Below are positions 1-9,871 of a stretch of DNA of 64,000 nt, one piece after another. The stretch comes from Acanthacorydalis orientalis. Its lineage: Eukaryota > Arthropoda > Insecta > Megaloptera > Corydalidae. The stretch's first letter is position 1. Every line of letters begins with the position of its first letter. The notes beneath the pieces are model-generated. The model was not told the DNA's origin. It did not search any database and saw only the letters and a list, made by a program, of their open reading frames with translations. The DNA lies in assembly GCA_034766995.1 (NCBI GenBank), contig CM068320.1:24094851-24158850 (forward strand), in the 5' to 3' direction. The position numbers and the translations under genes are program-made.

Positions 1-106
1 AGAGTGTAACATTTCTCTAGATCTACTATTATAGTGAGATTTCAATTTCCATGATGGCCTAACAATAAGAACTGTTGAGCATTTCTGAACACAGCAACGG
101 ACACAA

Positions 107-250
107 GTTACTTGATGTTGTAGTAGCAACAGAACACAGTCCGTTCACTCACCCTTAGCCCAGTGAACCTGGCAGGGCAGTCGCCCAGTGACCGTGCTGC
201 TGCTGCCAACCCAACACTCGTTCTAGGTCGGCCATCAGCCTCTTGGTCGA
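107..250. other. GC-richer patch at window start
   Basis: This stretch is clearly richer in G+C than its surroundings and contains no microsatellite. On the minus strand it reads a 37-codon ATG frame (Met-Tyr-Lys-Thr...) that stops just before a good splice-donor-like AAGG|GTGAGT near 150-156. It could be the end of a host exon or a promoter edge, but one short frame is weak support. I do not recognise the peptide. Confidence 0.25.
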
Positions 251-308
251 CGTTGTCTTATACATGCACACAATATACATTCATACACACAGACACACAT
301 TTACATTT

Positions 309-430
309 AAATCCACACACATAAACATTATATATATATATATATATGTATATGTATATATGTGTGTGTGTGTTTTTGTGTGTGTGTGTTTTTGTGTGTG
401 TGTGTTTGTGTATGTGGGTATATATAAAAA
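309..430. repeat. compound (TA)n / (TG)n microsatellite
   Basis: A (TA)n run passes into TGTG runs broken by TTTT. The open frames here are translated repeat and are not genes. Confidence 0.9.
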
Positions 431-499
431 CAAGTATATTTGTTTTAGAAGGTAACAATAATCAGGAGAATAAATTAATAGTATTTCTATTTGACATTT

Positions 500-510
500 A
501 ATTTTATTTA

Positions 511-561
<51 letters not shown>
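500..561. repeat. (TTTA)n then (TA)n microsatellite
   Basis: A short TTTATTTA run is followed by about 20 TA units. Further pure (TA)n tracts lie at 819-847, 1237-1258, 1308-1362 and 1598-1617. Confidence 0.9.
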
Positions 562-564
<3 letters not shown>

Positions 565-814
565 AGTTATACACCTATGACGCTTTTATTTCATATATTC
601 TGCTTGTTTCAGATGGATATAATTTGCCAATCATATATAATAAAGTATATACTCTATATACCCAGTTATATAATAAAGTAAGGAAAAAATATTAATTCAT
701 AATTTTATTATCTTCACTACTTTTTTCTGGTGGCTAATTAATATTTTTTATAAATATAAACGCATTTAGCTTTTTTGTTGTATTATTTATAGTATTATTA
801 ATACTAATGGGATT

Positions 815-851
<37 letters not shown>

Positions 852-1082
852 GAAAATATAAACATGTTTACAATTTTTAAATTAGACAAAATACTTCACT
901 AATTTATTGAAAAAATATCGTCACGTTTATCCTTATTAAGGATCAAAACATATAAAACTTTATTTGTAATTCTTTGTATAATGACTAACTATATTGAAAT
1001 ACTTTGTTTGATTGTATCAACTATTAAAAACGTATTTTCACAATGTCAGAATTTTCATTAAAAAAATGTTTATCTACTATCT

Positions 1083-1301
1083 AATTATTTCATTTTTGGA
1101 TATGCCGTCATTGAAAACTGCTCAGAAATATAAAAGAATATAAGCATAATAGACCAACCATTAAGTACTCTCTTTGTGATTACAATTATTTATCAAAAAT
1201 AAAGAAAAGAAATGTTTCCAAGTGACGAATATTAACAAATATATATATATATATATATTATTTATTCGTAAATATTCTTAATGTCATCTATCACCAAATT
1301 C

Positions 1302-1366
<65 letters not shown>

Positions 1367-1525
1367 TTTGTTAATATTCGTCACTTGGGAATATTCCTTT
1401 TCTTTATTTTTGATAAATAATTGTAATCACAAAGAGAGTAATTTAAAGGTAGATCTATTATACCTATATGATTTTATATTTCTGAGCAGTTTTCAATGAT
1501 GAGATATCTAAAAATGATTATTTTA
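1083..1525. repeat. long inverted repeat with (TA)n loop
   Basis: The left arm (about 1083-1240) is mirrored by the right arm (about 1357-1525). Both carry the words CAAGTGACGAATATTAAC, AATTGTAATCACAAAGAGAG and CAGTTTTCAATGA, in opposite orientation. Arms are about 160 bp and roughly 85-90% matched by eye. The centre is (TA)n plus a short unique piece. It is a foldback element or an inverted duplication, with no coding content. Confidence 0.85.
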
Positions 1526-1774
1526 TTTTCTAACTATAATTTAAAACAGTTTCAAAACAGAGTTGTAAACAATCTATGAAGTTGCTTGCTTTGTACAATA
1601 TATATATATATATATAGTAGTATTTTTGATCCTTGTATTCTATTGAATGATTTACAAATAAGATAAGATTTTAAAGAAATTCATTTCTGAAAGCGGTTAA
1701 TTCTTACTTGATAGTATATTACATTATTGTAAAAATTTACTAAAATTATTTACGTCTCTCTGTTTCCTCTGCTA

Positions 1775-2026
1775 TTCTTTTCTCTTCCTTTCCATTGCTA
1801 ACCCCCTTTCTCTCCCTTTCCCTCGCTAACCCCCTTTCTCTCTCCCTTTCCCTTGCCATTACTCTTTCCCTCCCTTTTCCTTGCCGTTACTCTCTCTCCC
1901 TTTCTCTTGTCATTACTCTCTCTCCCTTTCTCTTGTCATTACTCTCTCTCCCTTTCTCTTGTCATTACTCTCTCTCCCTTTCCATTATTTACTTTCCGTT
2001 TCCCTTGCTATTTCTCTCTCTCTCTG

Positions 2027-2030
<4 letters not shown>
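1775..2030. repeat. pyrimidine minisatellite, left inverted arm
   Basis: A 26-bp unit, CTCTCTCCCTTTCTCTTGTC plus ATTACT, is repeated nearly perfectly about four times around 1885-1985 and in degenerate form on both sides. The same units recur in reverse complement at 2690-2895. The Ser/Leu-rich frames across it are translated repeat. Confidence 0.85.
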
Positions 2031-2060
<30 letters not shown>

Positions 2061-2065
2061 TTATA

Positions 2066-2116
<51 letters not shown>
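2028..2116. repeat. (TA)n microsatellite
   Basis: About 85 bp of TA repeat with two interruptions, directly joined to the pyrimidine minisatellite. Confidence 0.95.
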
Positions 2117-2118
<2 letters not shown>

Positions 2119-2339
2119 TGAGCTTTCTTAAAAATGTAGTAATTATGTAAAATTTCTAAAAAATGAAATTTGTTTCAGTTATTGCAACCCTAACAAATAT
2201 ACGACTCTTGTATATTATTCGAAATAGTATGTTTATAGCTGTCATCAGGGTGTGAAGTTGATTTGCTTTAAGTTCGTGTTTATTGAATTAGTAATTATTA
2301 GAAATTAACGTGAACAGTTTTTGTCTTATACATCACGTT

Positions 2340-2650
2340 ATTCAAGTTTCAGAACGAATACAATGTTTCAGAAACCGGAAGAATGTTTTTTTTGGAGTGT
2401 AATAGGAGAGATGTAGCAAATGATAAAATCTTCAGATGATGGTTTGAGCAATCAAATATTGTAATATTATTTTATCTAATGACTATAGTCCACCACCTTT
2501 AGTAAGTTTGATCACGATCTTATTAGAAATTTATTGGAGACTAATACAAGAATGTATATTAAAGAGATTGTTAAACAATTGAGAGTCGATAATTCATCGG
2601 TATTTTAGTGCGCTAAAAAGCTTCGACACAACTTAGAAATCCATGTTTAG
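2340..2650 (+). pseudogene. mariner transposase relic, N-terminal part
   Basis: Translation gives broken pieces of the paired helix-turn-helix half of a mariner transposase. One piece resembles the first HTH end (DVANDKIFRWFEQSN). The other runs LIRNLLETNTRMYIKEIVKQ then LRVDNSSVF, a stop, and CAKKLRHNLEIHV, matching the second HTH. No catalytic core is visible. It lies between two inverted minisatellite arms and may be the body of the element that owned them. The alignment is by eye, so the family is probable and the subfamily unknown. Confidence 0.5.
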
Positions 2651-2689
2651 ATAGTACATTTACTAGCTAATAAGGTAATTTGTCGGGTA

Positions 2690-2721
2690 TTATATATATA
2701 TATAGGTGTATATATATATAT

Positions 2722-2755
<34 letters not shown>

Positions 2756-2895
2756 ATAGCAAGGGAAACAGAAAGAAAGTAATGGAAAGGGAGCGAGAGA
2801 GTAATGACAAGAGAAAGGAAGAGAGAGTAATGGCAAGGGAAAGGGAGAGGGAGAGGGGGGAATGGCAAGGGAAAGGGAAAGGAAGAGAAAAGAAT
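2690..2895. repeat. purine minisatellite, right inverted arm
   Basis: Begins with (TA)n, passes to GAGAGA, then degenerate units GAGAGTAATGACAAGAGAAA that are the reverse complement of the left arm. The order (TA)n - GA - minisatellite mirrors the left arm, so the two arms are one inverted pair and not independent repeats. Confidence 0.85.
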
Positions 2896-3565
2896 ATCAG
2901 GGGTATGTAATTCTTTCCTTGAGTGATTAAATAAATATTCATTTTTGAATAGTTTCAAAACATTAGTGTAACACAAAAAATGAAGTGAAAATTACCTAGA
3001 GTAAATTTTGAAGTGACATCAATTCTGGCTTGCATCGTTGAACGAAATTCGAGTCTATTAAACGGAATTATAAAAGAATAATCTTCATGAGCATATGCTT
3101 GTCAAAGAAATATTATCGTCGTGCAAATATTGTTAGTAATTGAATGAATTGAAACAGATAACGTAAGAAAATGTCCAATTTGGATAATCAAAAAAATTTT
3201 GCCTTCTACCACGATAAAGGTAGAATATACCTTTCAGTACAAACACAATATACTAGAAAGAGTTAAACTTGCACCTTTTTATTTATTCTCCACACAAATA
3301 CTCGCTTTGTTATTAATTACATCCACTATTACAAAACAGTATTATTGGAAAAAAACCTTTTTAATATTTGAAAGACTTAGAAATCATACATCTTCATTAG
3401 ATAATAAAAATATCACTTTTTTATATAGACACAGAATTGCTACCAAATTATTGGAAAATGGCTTTAGAAAACTTATATGTAAATTAATTAATTATCCAGT
3501 GAACTACTTCATTTGCAATAAACATGTAGTTTTTAGAAGTAGAATCAGATATTATTCCCATATTT

Positions 3566-3627
<62 letters not shown>

Positions 3628-3779
3628 CGTGTGTACGTATGAGTGTCATTACATATACTTATTTTTGTTTGTTATTCTTTATCCTAATAATTACAAATTA
3701 AATGCTTCTATCTACATGTACAGGTTTGTGCCAGTTTTTTAATTCTTTATTTTCTTAAATTATGTATCGGACACAAAGA
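2896..3779. other. AT-rich DNA, no gene seen
   Basis: Nothing recognisable apart from a (TA)n tract at 3569-3624. The longest open frame (3199-3642) begins at TTG and runs into the TA repeat. Its non-repeat part matches no family I know. Confidence 0.6.
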
Positions 3780-4070
3780 ATTTTGATTATAGAATAGTAT
3801 CAACGTTCAACAGCACGTACACGGTACGCTGTTTTACTGACTGCGTGCGATTCGTAACGTATACATGGTCCTGTACGGATGTAGCAAGATATTGAAAGAA
3901 TTAATCTTATCAACGTAACGTATGATCAATCATGTAATGTATGTTCGGTTTGTTGTCTTCTTATGGATATCCAATTCCCGGTAATACAGATATGTTCCTG
4001 CTTGTAAACTGTTCACGTGATATATGATTTCTATAGAATCCATTACGGTATCTTATCCATATATTGAAGT
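3780..4070. other. GC-richer island with repeated GTAACGTAT words
   Basis: Within about 150 bp the words CGTAACGTAT, CGTAACGTAT and TGTAATGTAT appear, along with a near-palindrome AACAGCACGTACACGGTA then CGCTGTT. No open frame of note. It could be a regulatory element or an old repeat; the sequence alone does not decide. Confidence 0.25.
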
Positions 4071-4079
4071 CACCAAGCT

Positions 4080-5101
4080 TAATATTTAATAATGTTGTTT
4101 TTATTGATAATAATGACACGTTTTTTCTTATGGCCATAAGTTTATATATTAATATTAATTATTTAATATTAATGTTATAGTTATTATATAGATATAAAAT
4201 ATATAATTATATATTAAACAATATACATACTTGTGTGTGTGTGTATATATATATATATACACATACATATACATACATATATACATAGACACATATGTTT
4301 GTATGTTTCTCACAGTTCAATTTTTATCACAAAAATCGTTACTTACACTTTATTTATTATAAATTATAGCATTGTGTGGCTTCTTTTCTCTTAAATTAAT
4401 TAATGCGTGTTCATTAATTATATTTTTATATAAATAATGAAAATATGTTTGTAGTTCGTCGAGTAAAAAGATTTCATTTTTGAAAATCATATTTATATAA
4501 AAGTTCTTTTCTACTAGCTACATTATATACAATGATTAATTATCACAATACAAAAGTATCAAATAAGAAACTATTCAATGTTGAAAAATATAAAACTCAG
4601 TGGTGTGTCATAAAATCACTGAAACTTCACAATTTTGTATCCAATTAAACATTTATTATAATTTTCTATATTTATAAATTCATTTTTAAAATAACAAACT
4701 TAAAAAACATTCAGAAATAGTTTTTTTATGCAATACTCATTGAGCATTAGGTATGTAATTTTATTTTGTAAATTTCAGCACGCTATTAACATAAAATTCT
4801 AATAATATGACATAATTAATGTAAAGTATCAGTTTAATCTTTAATTATAATTTTTAATAACAGGATAGCGTTGTTATTTTTTCTTAACGAAAGAAATTAT
4901 GTTATAATAAGTCAGAAACTCAGGTCAGTGCATCTCTTTAAATATACTTCCATATGTTATAGTATTGAAGTACAATGTAAAATATTAAATGTAATTATAG
5001 GTTCCTAAATACAAATTGCACTCATATAAAATATACTTAATATTCAGATTTTTTTCATTTTGTACTTTATTTTAATACTTTATAATTATTAATATTAACG
5101 G
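4080..5101. other. AT-rich DNA, no gene seen
   Basis: Plain A+T-rich sequence with one short TG/TA microsatellite at about 4229-4290. I see no element ends or coding signal. Confidence 0.6.
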
Positions 5102-5170
5102 TAAATGAATACTTTGAATAAACTTTATTCTTTTCAATTTGGATAATGTGTTTAGGAAAAATATGCATCT
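5102..5170. repeat. 69-bp direct repeat, left copy
   Basis: Matches 6499-6567 at 65 of 69 positions. The two copies bracket the 1.28-kb block at 5187-6460. The other copy of that block (12385-13663) lacks these flanks, so the repeat looks like a target-site duplication or the product of a local duplication. Confidence 0.85.
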
Positions 5171-5337
5171 GTTTATTCTGTTATCATTTTACACCTACTT
5201 GGTAAATAATTATCACAGTAAGTGTTTTTGAACTGTAATTAAATTCACTTTTAAACGAATTTTCACTTCCCTGCAAACTACAATTTTTTTCAGAGTGCAA
5301 ATGTATAGACAAATCTAGAAAAATGCTTGTTCTATAC

Positions 5338-5993
5338 CAATGGTGGGCAAACTGCGACTCTCAAAGCTACTTAGTGCGTCTCTCGAGATAATATTGGGAT
5401 TCATTGCCATTTTTCCTATATTTTTATATTAATAATCTACACTAGTATAGTATATACCAATATTAGAATATTTGATATATAAACGGGAAATTCACATTAT
5501 TTTTTCAAACGTCCATATGCATTGTGTCCAAACTACTGTTTAAGGTCGTTCTACGGTTATGGACAATCCTTAAAAAGATATAAAACTAAAAAAAAATGTT
5601 AATTAAGACTTACTGTGTGCAATAAAGCTAAATTCGGAACGGGTTACTATGTAAATTTTTGAAGAAAATATCTTTAAAAATCCAACCTTTAACACTGTAT
5701 CAGTAACCTTTTACTGCAAAAATGAAGACTCAATCAAAGACTTCAACGAGTAGGGATTAAATATATTCTGCTTTAGTAGAACTACTAATAGTTGCATTTT
5801 TTTATTATTAATATTAGGTCGGTAGGAAAGTAAATGCGGTTTTGTATATGAATTTGAAGGTCTTAACCGCAATTATTTTCCTACCAACTTAACATATATT
5901 CTTTTAAAATAATATTTTTTGTGGTTCTTGAACTTTCAAAAATGTATGAAAAGTATTATATGTGGTTCTTATCGAATAAGTTGCCCACCCTTG
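5338..5993. mobile_element. non-autonomous hAT element, copy 1
   Basis: The left end CAATGGTGGGCAAACTGCG is answered by the inverted right end GTTGCCCACCCTTG, the usual hAT end type. The flanking 8-mers TTCTATAC and CTTTATAT agree at 5 of 8 positions, a decayed 8-bp target duplication. The ends continue into GGCTC-rich subterminal sequence ('gcgactctcaaagc', 'gtggttctt'). At 656 bp with no transposase frame it is a deletion derivative. A tiny mariner remnant sits inside at 5814-5892. Confidence 0.8.
5814..5892 (+). mobile_element. 79-bp mini mariner remnant inside hAT
   Basis: Consists of the mellifera-like left end TTAGGTCGGTAGGAAAG, a short bridge TATATGAATTTGAAGGTC, and the inverted right end CCGCAATTATTTTCCTACC. 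The bridge is exactly the last coding stretch of the larger copies (for example 58131-58869), so it is an extreme internal deletion of that family, and it can fold on itself. Confidence 0.8.
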
Positions 5994-6460
5994 CTTTATA
6001 TCTTTGCGCTTTGAAAATAAAAATATTGCCATTTTAATGCGCATAAAAAAACAAATAATCAGTTATCAACCATTTTTAATCAGAAAAAATTTATTTGTGA
6101 ATGAGTGAAAAATTTATCTATAAAGCAAATATTTCTTTAAAAAAATATATTATTTATTCATGTTTCTTGAAATGAATTGAAAAGTTTGAATATTTTATCT
6201 GCTATATTAATAAATTCGAAATCTCATGAATAAAATATATTTCTTTATTATTGCGCCAAATATTGATAATGATTATTACATACAATATTTTTTATTAATT
6301 TAGCTTTTCATTCACTGTTTTATGTTTGAAAAGTTCAGCCACAATCTACTTTAAAACAGATTATATGTGCTAACTTACTTTTAAATACATAAAATTATAT
6401 CTTTTCTAGTTCATTTGCGTTCTATTATCCTGATATTAAATTTTATGTGTATCAATACTA

Positions 6461-7187
6461 TCAGAAAAAAACACACATACATTTAGTCAAAAAAAATTTA
6501 AATGAATACATTGAATAAGCTTTATTTTTTTCGATTTGGATAATGTGTTTAGGAAAAATATGCATCTAGAAAAAATGATTTCAAGTAATAATATATATTT
6601 TTTAAAAAAATCGTGTCTCTGAACTAAAATATTAATATATATTTTAAAAGAAGAAAATGTAAAAATATTTATAACACAAAGATGTTACAAACGAAACATC
6701 TTCTATAAAGAAAACAGTACCATGTTTGGAAATATTTTAGACTAGTGATGATGACCTGATGATAAATGAATCATAACTCAAACGTTTTATTACTTTCGAT
6801 ATTTGCAGCATTCTAAAATAACCTAAATAAAAGAAATACCTTAATAGCAGAAAAGTTGGTTGTTTTATTGTTTTCTCAACGGTTTACTTGTATCATATCG
6901 AATTGTAATACGTGAGTGCACAGATTCAAACCAATGCATGTAGCATTAAGTGTCATCGAACTTGTGCTGCGTGACAACAAAGATGTTAAGAATCAGAAAG
7001 AATATCTTGTTCTTCATTGCTTACAAATTTAAATATATAAGTGAATATCTAATTCTAATGTTAGTAAATTAATAAAGTTATTTAAATTAGTTTTTAGTTT
7101 TTTTTTATTTTTAAAATTTCAATTCAATTATAATTTAAATACAAATATTTTGAACGTAAGAAGCGAATAGAGGAGAAATAGATTGGT

Positions 7188-7247
<60 letters not shown>

Positions 7248-7396
7248 TTATAAAGAGCCAAAAAACAAATCATTTTAAGGGGATAAAGATATAAAAAAAT
7301 ATAAAAGAAATGTCCGGAAAACAGACACACGAATTCATTCAAATTAAAATAAATTAGAAAGTTTTCATTCATAAGAGATCTTGCAAACTGAAAATT
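6461..7396. other. AT-rich DNA with direct-repeat copy
   Basis: 6499-6567 is the right copy of the 69-bp direct repeat. 6750-6790 holds CTGATGATAAATGAATCATA then ACTCAAACG, a decayed version of the CTGATGA...GAAAC hairpin word seen at 25637. 7191-7244 is (TA)n. No gene. Confidence 0.5.
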
Positions 7397-7408
7397 ATAT
7401 ATATATAT

Positions 7409-7479
7409 AAACTGTAAAAAATAATTCAGTTCCTTTATATTGAATCAAACATAACACTCTTTTAAATTAAAATATTTTC
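7409..7479. repeat. 71-bp direct repeat flanking RTE, left copy
   Basis: Identical in length to 8561-8631 and matching at 68 of 71 positions; both copies are preceded by (TA)n. It is the left terminus of the mariner at 8561, duplicated across the RTE insertion. The retroelement sequence begins right after it, as expected for a target-site duplication, although 71 bp or more is very long for one. Confidence 0.85.
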
Positions 7480-8540
7480 CTCTCCATATTTTCGACTCCA
7501 TCACCACCTTGTCGGTAATATCTACATTGAAGAACCAAGGCATAGAGGGCACATATATCGAGCTGCTAGATAAAATCTATAAAAAAGCAACGATGACGGT
7601 GAAGCTACATGTAGAAAGAATAATGATAAAAATCGAGAAAGGTGTAAGACAGGGAGATGCAATTTGTCCGAAATTGTTTACTGCGGCCTTACAAGAAGTA
7701 TTCAAATCGCTCGACTGGGAGGACAAAGGAATCGAAATAAAGGGCGAAAGATTAAGTCATCTCCGGTTTTCCGATGATATAGTTATTTTCGCAAATACTC
7801 CGGAAGAGTTGCAAGAGGATAGAAGAACTAAACGATCCCAGTCAATAAGTCGGCCTCATATGAATCATACAAAAACAAAAGTACTTTTCAATGCGTTTGT
7901 CTGTCCGAAGAAAATTGAAATAAAAGGAACGGAAATAGAAGAAGTTACGAAATATGTCTATCTAGGCCAGCTTATCAACAGAGATGGATCATTCACTGAA
8001 GTAGTAAATAGGAGAATAAAAATGGGTAGGAGCTCTTTTGGACGAAACGCCTCGATATTTAAATCAACAATCCCACTCTGTTTAAAGAAACAAGTATTTG
8101 ATCAGTGTATACTACCGGTCCTTACTTACGGCAGCAAAACATGGGTGCTTAACGCCAAAATAGTTCAAAGACTCCAAACAACACAACGAAGTATGGAAAG
8201 ATGCATGTTGGGAATAACAAGAAAAGATAGAAAGAGAATAGAATGGATACGAAAACAAACAGGAGTCACAGATATAATAAGAAGAGTAAAGAGTCTGAAA
8301 TGGAAATGGGCGGGACATATCGCAAGAAGAGAAGACAACCGATGGACGAGAGAAATTATTGACTGGGAACCAAGGAATATAAAAAGACCCAGAAAGAGAC
8401 CAATGAACAGATGGGATAAGGATATTAAAAACTTTCTTGGAAATCTGTGGAAAAGAGGCACTGAATCGAACAAAATGGAAAATAATGGAAGAGGCCTTTA
8501 TTCAGCAGTGGATTAACAAAGGCTCTTAATAAAAAAAATA
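7480..8540 (+). pseudogene. 5'-truncated RTE-type non-LTR retrotransposon
   Basis: An almost uninterrupted frame (7488-8516) encodes the second half of a reverse transcriptase and its tail. The start FDS-ITT lies in the conserved FDSV block. KGVRQGDA (normally QGDT-I-S-P) is the thumb-proximal turn, followed by LRFSDDIVIFANT, the catalytic block, where the usual FADD is FSDD with both aspartates kept. Then come YVYLGQLINRDGS, TYGSKTWVLN, MERCMLGI and KWKWAGHIARR, the C-terminal signature of RTE-like elements annotated as 'craniofacial development protein 2-like' or F52C9.6-like. The endonuclease and first RT blocks are absent (5' truncation). The final glutamine-tryptophan block (AVD / QQWIN) is frame-shifted at 8500-8515, and an A-rich, TA-containing tail follows. 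It reverse-transcribed its RNA at the target in life. This copy cannot do so. Confidence 0.9.
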
Positions 8541-8560
8541 ATATATATATATATATATAT

Positions 8561-9816
8561 AAACTGTAAAAAATAATTCAATTCCTTTATATTGAATCAA
8601 ACATAACTCTCTTTTAAATTAAAACATTTTCTGCAATTTTATGATTTTAAAGTGACAACCTTAACATTTAAAAACACTATATGTCTTGGCCAAGCACTTG
8701 ATCTAACATCACAAAACAGTAGTAAACACGATGGCGTCTGAAAAGCTCCATACTAGGTATTGCATATTTTTTTCATTCCAATTGAAAAAAATCTTTCCAA
8801 AGCTACACGAATGATTTGTTTGTCTTTGAGGGAAGGTGTTGTGATGCATGAAATATGCCAAAAACGGTTCCAGAGTGGTGATTTTGATCTTTCCGATCAA
8901 GAACGTTCCTGAAAACCGAAAAAATTTTAAGACGAGAAGCTTGAACAGCTGTTAAGTGAAAACTCCGCTCGAACTGAATAGGAACTCTCTCGATAATTCG
9001 AAGTTACCCAGTAACAAATTTCTTATCATCTATATCGGTTTGTAAAAGTTTAAAAGCTAGGCCGTTGGATTCCACATGAGCGCAATCCGGAAAACAAAAC
9101 AAAGGTGCTATATGATTATGTCCTCGGTTGTAAGATTATAAAAAAAAAGATTTTTTGAATTAAATCATAACCGGGGATAAAAAAGGGTCCCTTATGATAA
9201 TCCTAAACGCTGGAAAGCATGTGTTATGTCTAGTGAAACATCGACTCCAAAACCAAATATTCACGCCAAAAATTTTTTTATTGTATATTTGATGGGACAT
9301 TAAGGGTGCGGTGTCTTATGAGTTGTGCGAACCTGATCAGACTGTAAATTTAGAGTTGACCAATAACAACCTATCTATTTAAATGACGAATTAGGAAGAA
9401 AAAGATCATTCACTGGCGAAAGAAAGAGGCAAGTCATTTTGTAGCACGATGCTCGGCCGCACGTCTAGAAAGGGACCAAAGCATTGAGCTAGGAAGTTCC
9501 TCTCCCCCATGCGACCTATTCACCGGATATAACTCCGTCAGATTATTACCTGTTCCGGTCGCACAAACATCACATGACTGATATCGATTTTAAAAAAAAA
9601 ACAGAAGGGGTGTGAAAAAGCAATATCAATGGACTGACTTTACTGGACTCAAAGCAGCCATATTTTTTTGACAAGAGATTAATCAGTTACCAGACAAATG
9701 GTAAAAAGTTATACAAAAAAGGGGAATATTTATTTTAAGGATTGAAATGTATTCAATATTTCTGTAAATAAACATTCAGTTTCCATAAGAAAGGCACCGA
9801 ATTAATTTTTATACTT
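8561..9816 (+). pseudogene. near full-length mariner, dead transposase
   Basis: Ends are inverted: left AAACTGTAAAAAATAATTCA, right GGCACCGAATTAATTTTTATAC, against (TA)n on both sides. At 1256 bp it is full mariner size. The frame opens near 8731 (MASEKLHTRYCI). Recognisable blocks follow through many stops and shifts: the second HTH region (LEQLLSENSARTE), ITGDKK with the first catalytic Asp, PYDNPKRWK, TPKPNIHAKNF, HDARPHV with the second Asp (the Asn of DNARPH lost), and SPDITPSDYYLFRS with the third Asp. It is a DD34D-type mariner related to those annotated SETMAR-like. It is the apparent parent of the short derivatives at 11410, 15864, 39335, 48356 and 63064. Confidence 0.9.

Positions 9817-9821
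<5 letters not shown>

Positions 9822-9868
<47 letters not shown>
9822..9868. repeat. (TA)n microsatellite
   Basis: About 23 TA units directly at the right end of the mariner. Confidence 0.95.

Positions 9869-9871
<3 letters not shown>

Larger units (their letters stand above)
5187..6460. repeat. 1.28-kb dispersed block, copy 1
   Basis: Begins TTTTACACCTACTTGG and ends near ATCAATACTA. It aligns end to end with 12385-13663 in the same orientation at roughly 93-95% identity by eye. It includes a hAT element and about 460 bp of right-hand non-hAT sequence shared by both copies. No open frame. Outside the hAT I do not recognise the family. Confidence 0.9.

Noticed and set aside
1795..2131. Ser/Leu-rich frames of about 100 codons
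   Set aside because: Translated CT-rich minisatellite in three frames.
3199..3642. 147-codon plus-strand frame
   Set aside because: Starts at TTG, ends in an Ile-Tyr repeat encoded by (TA)n, matches no family and has no promoter or splice context.
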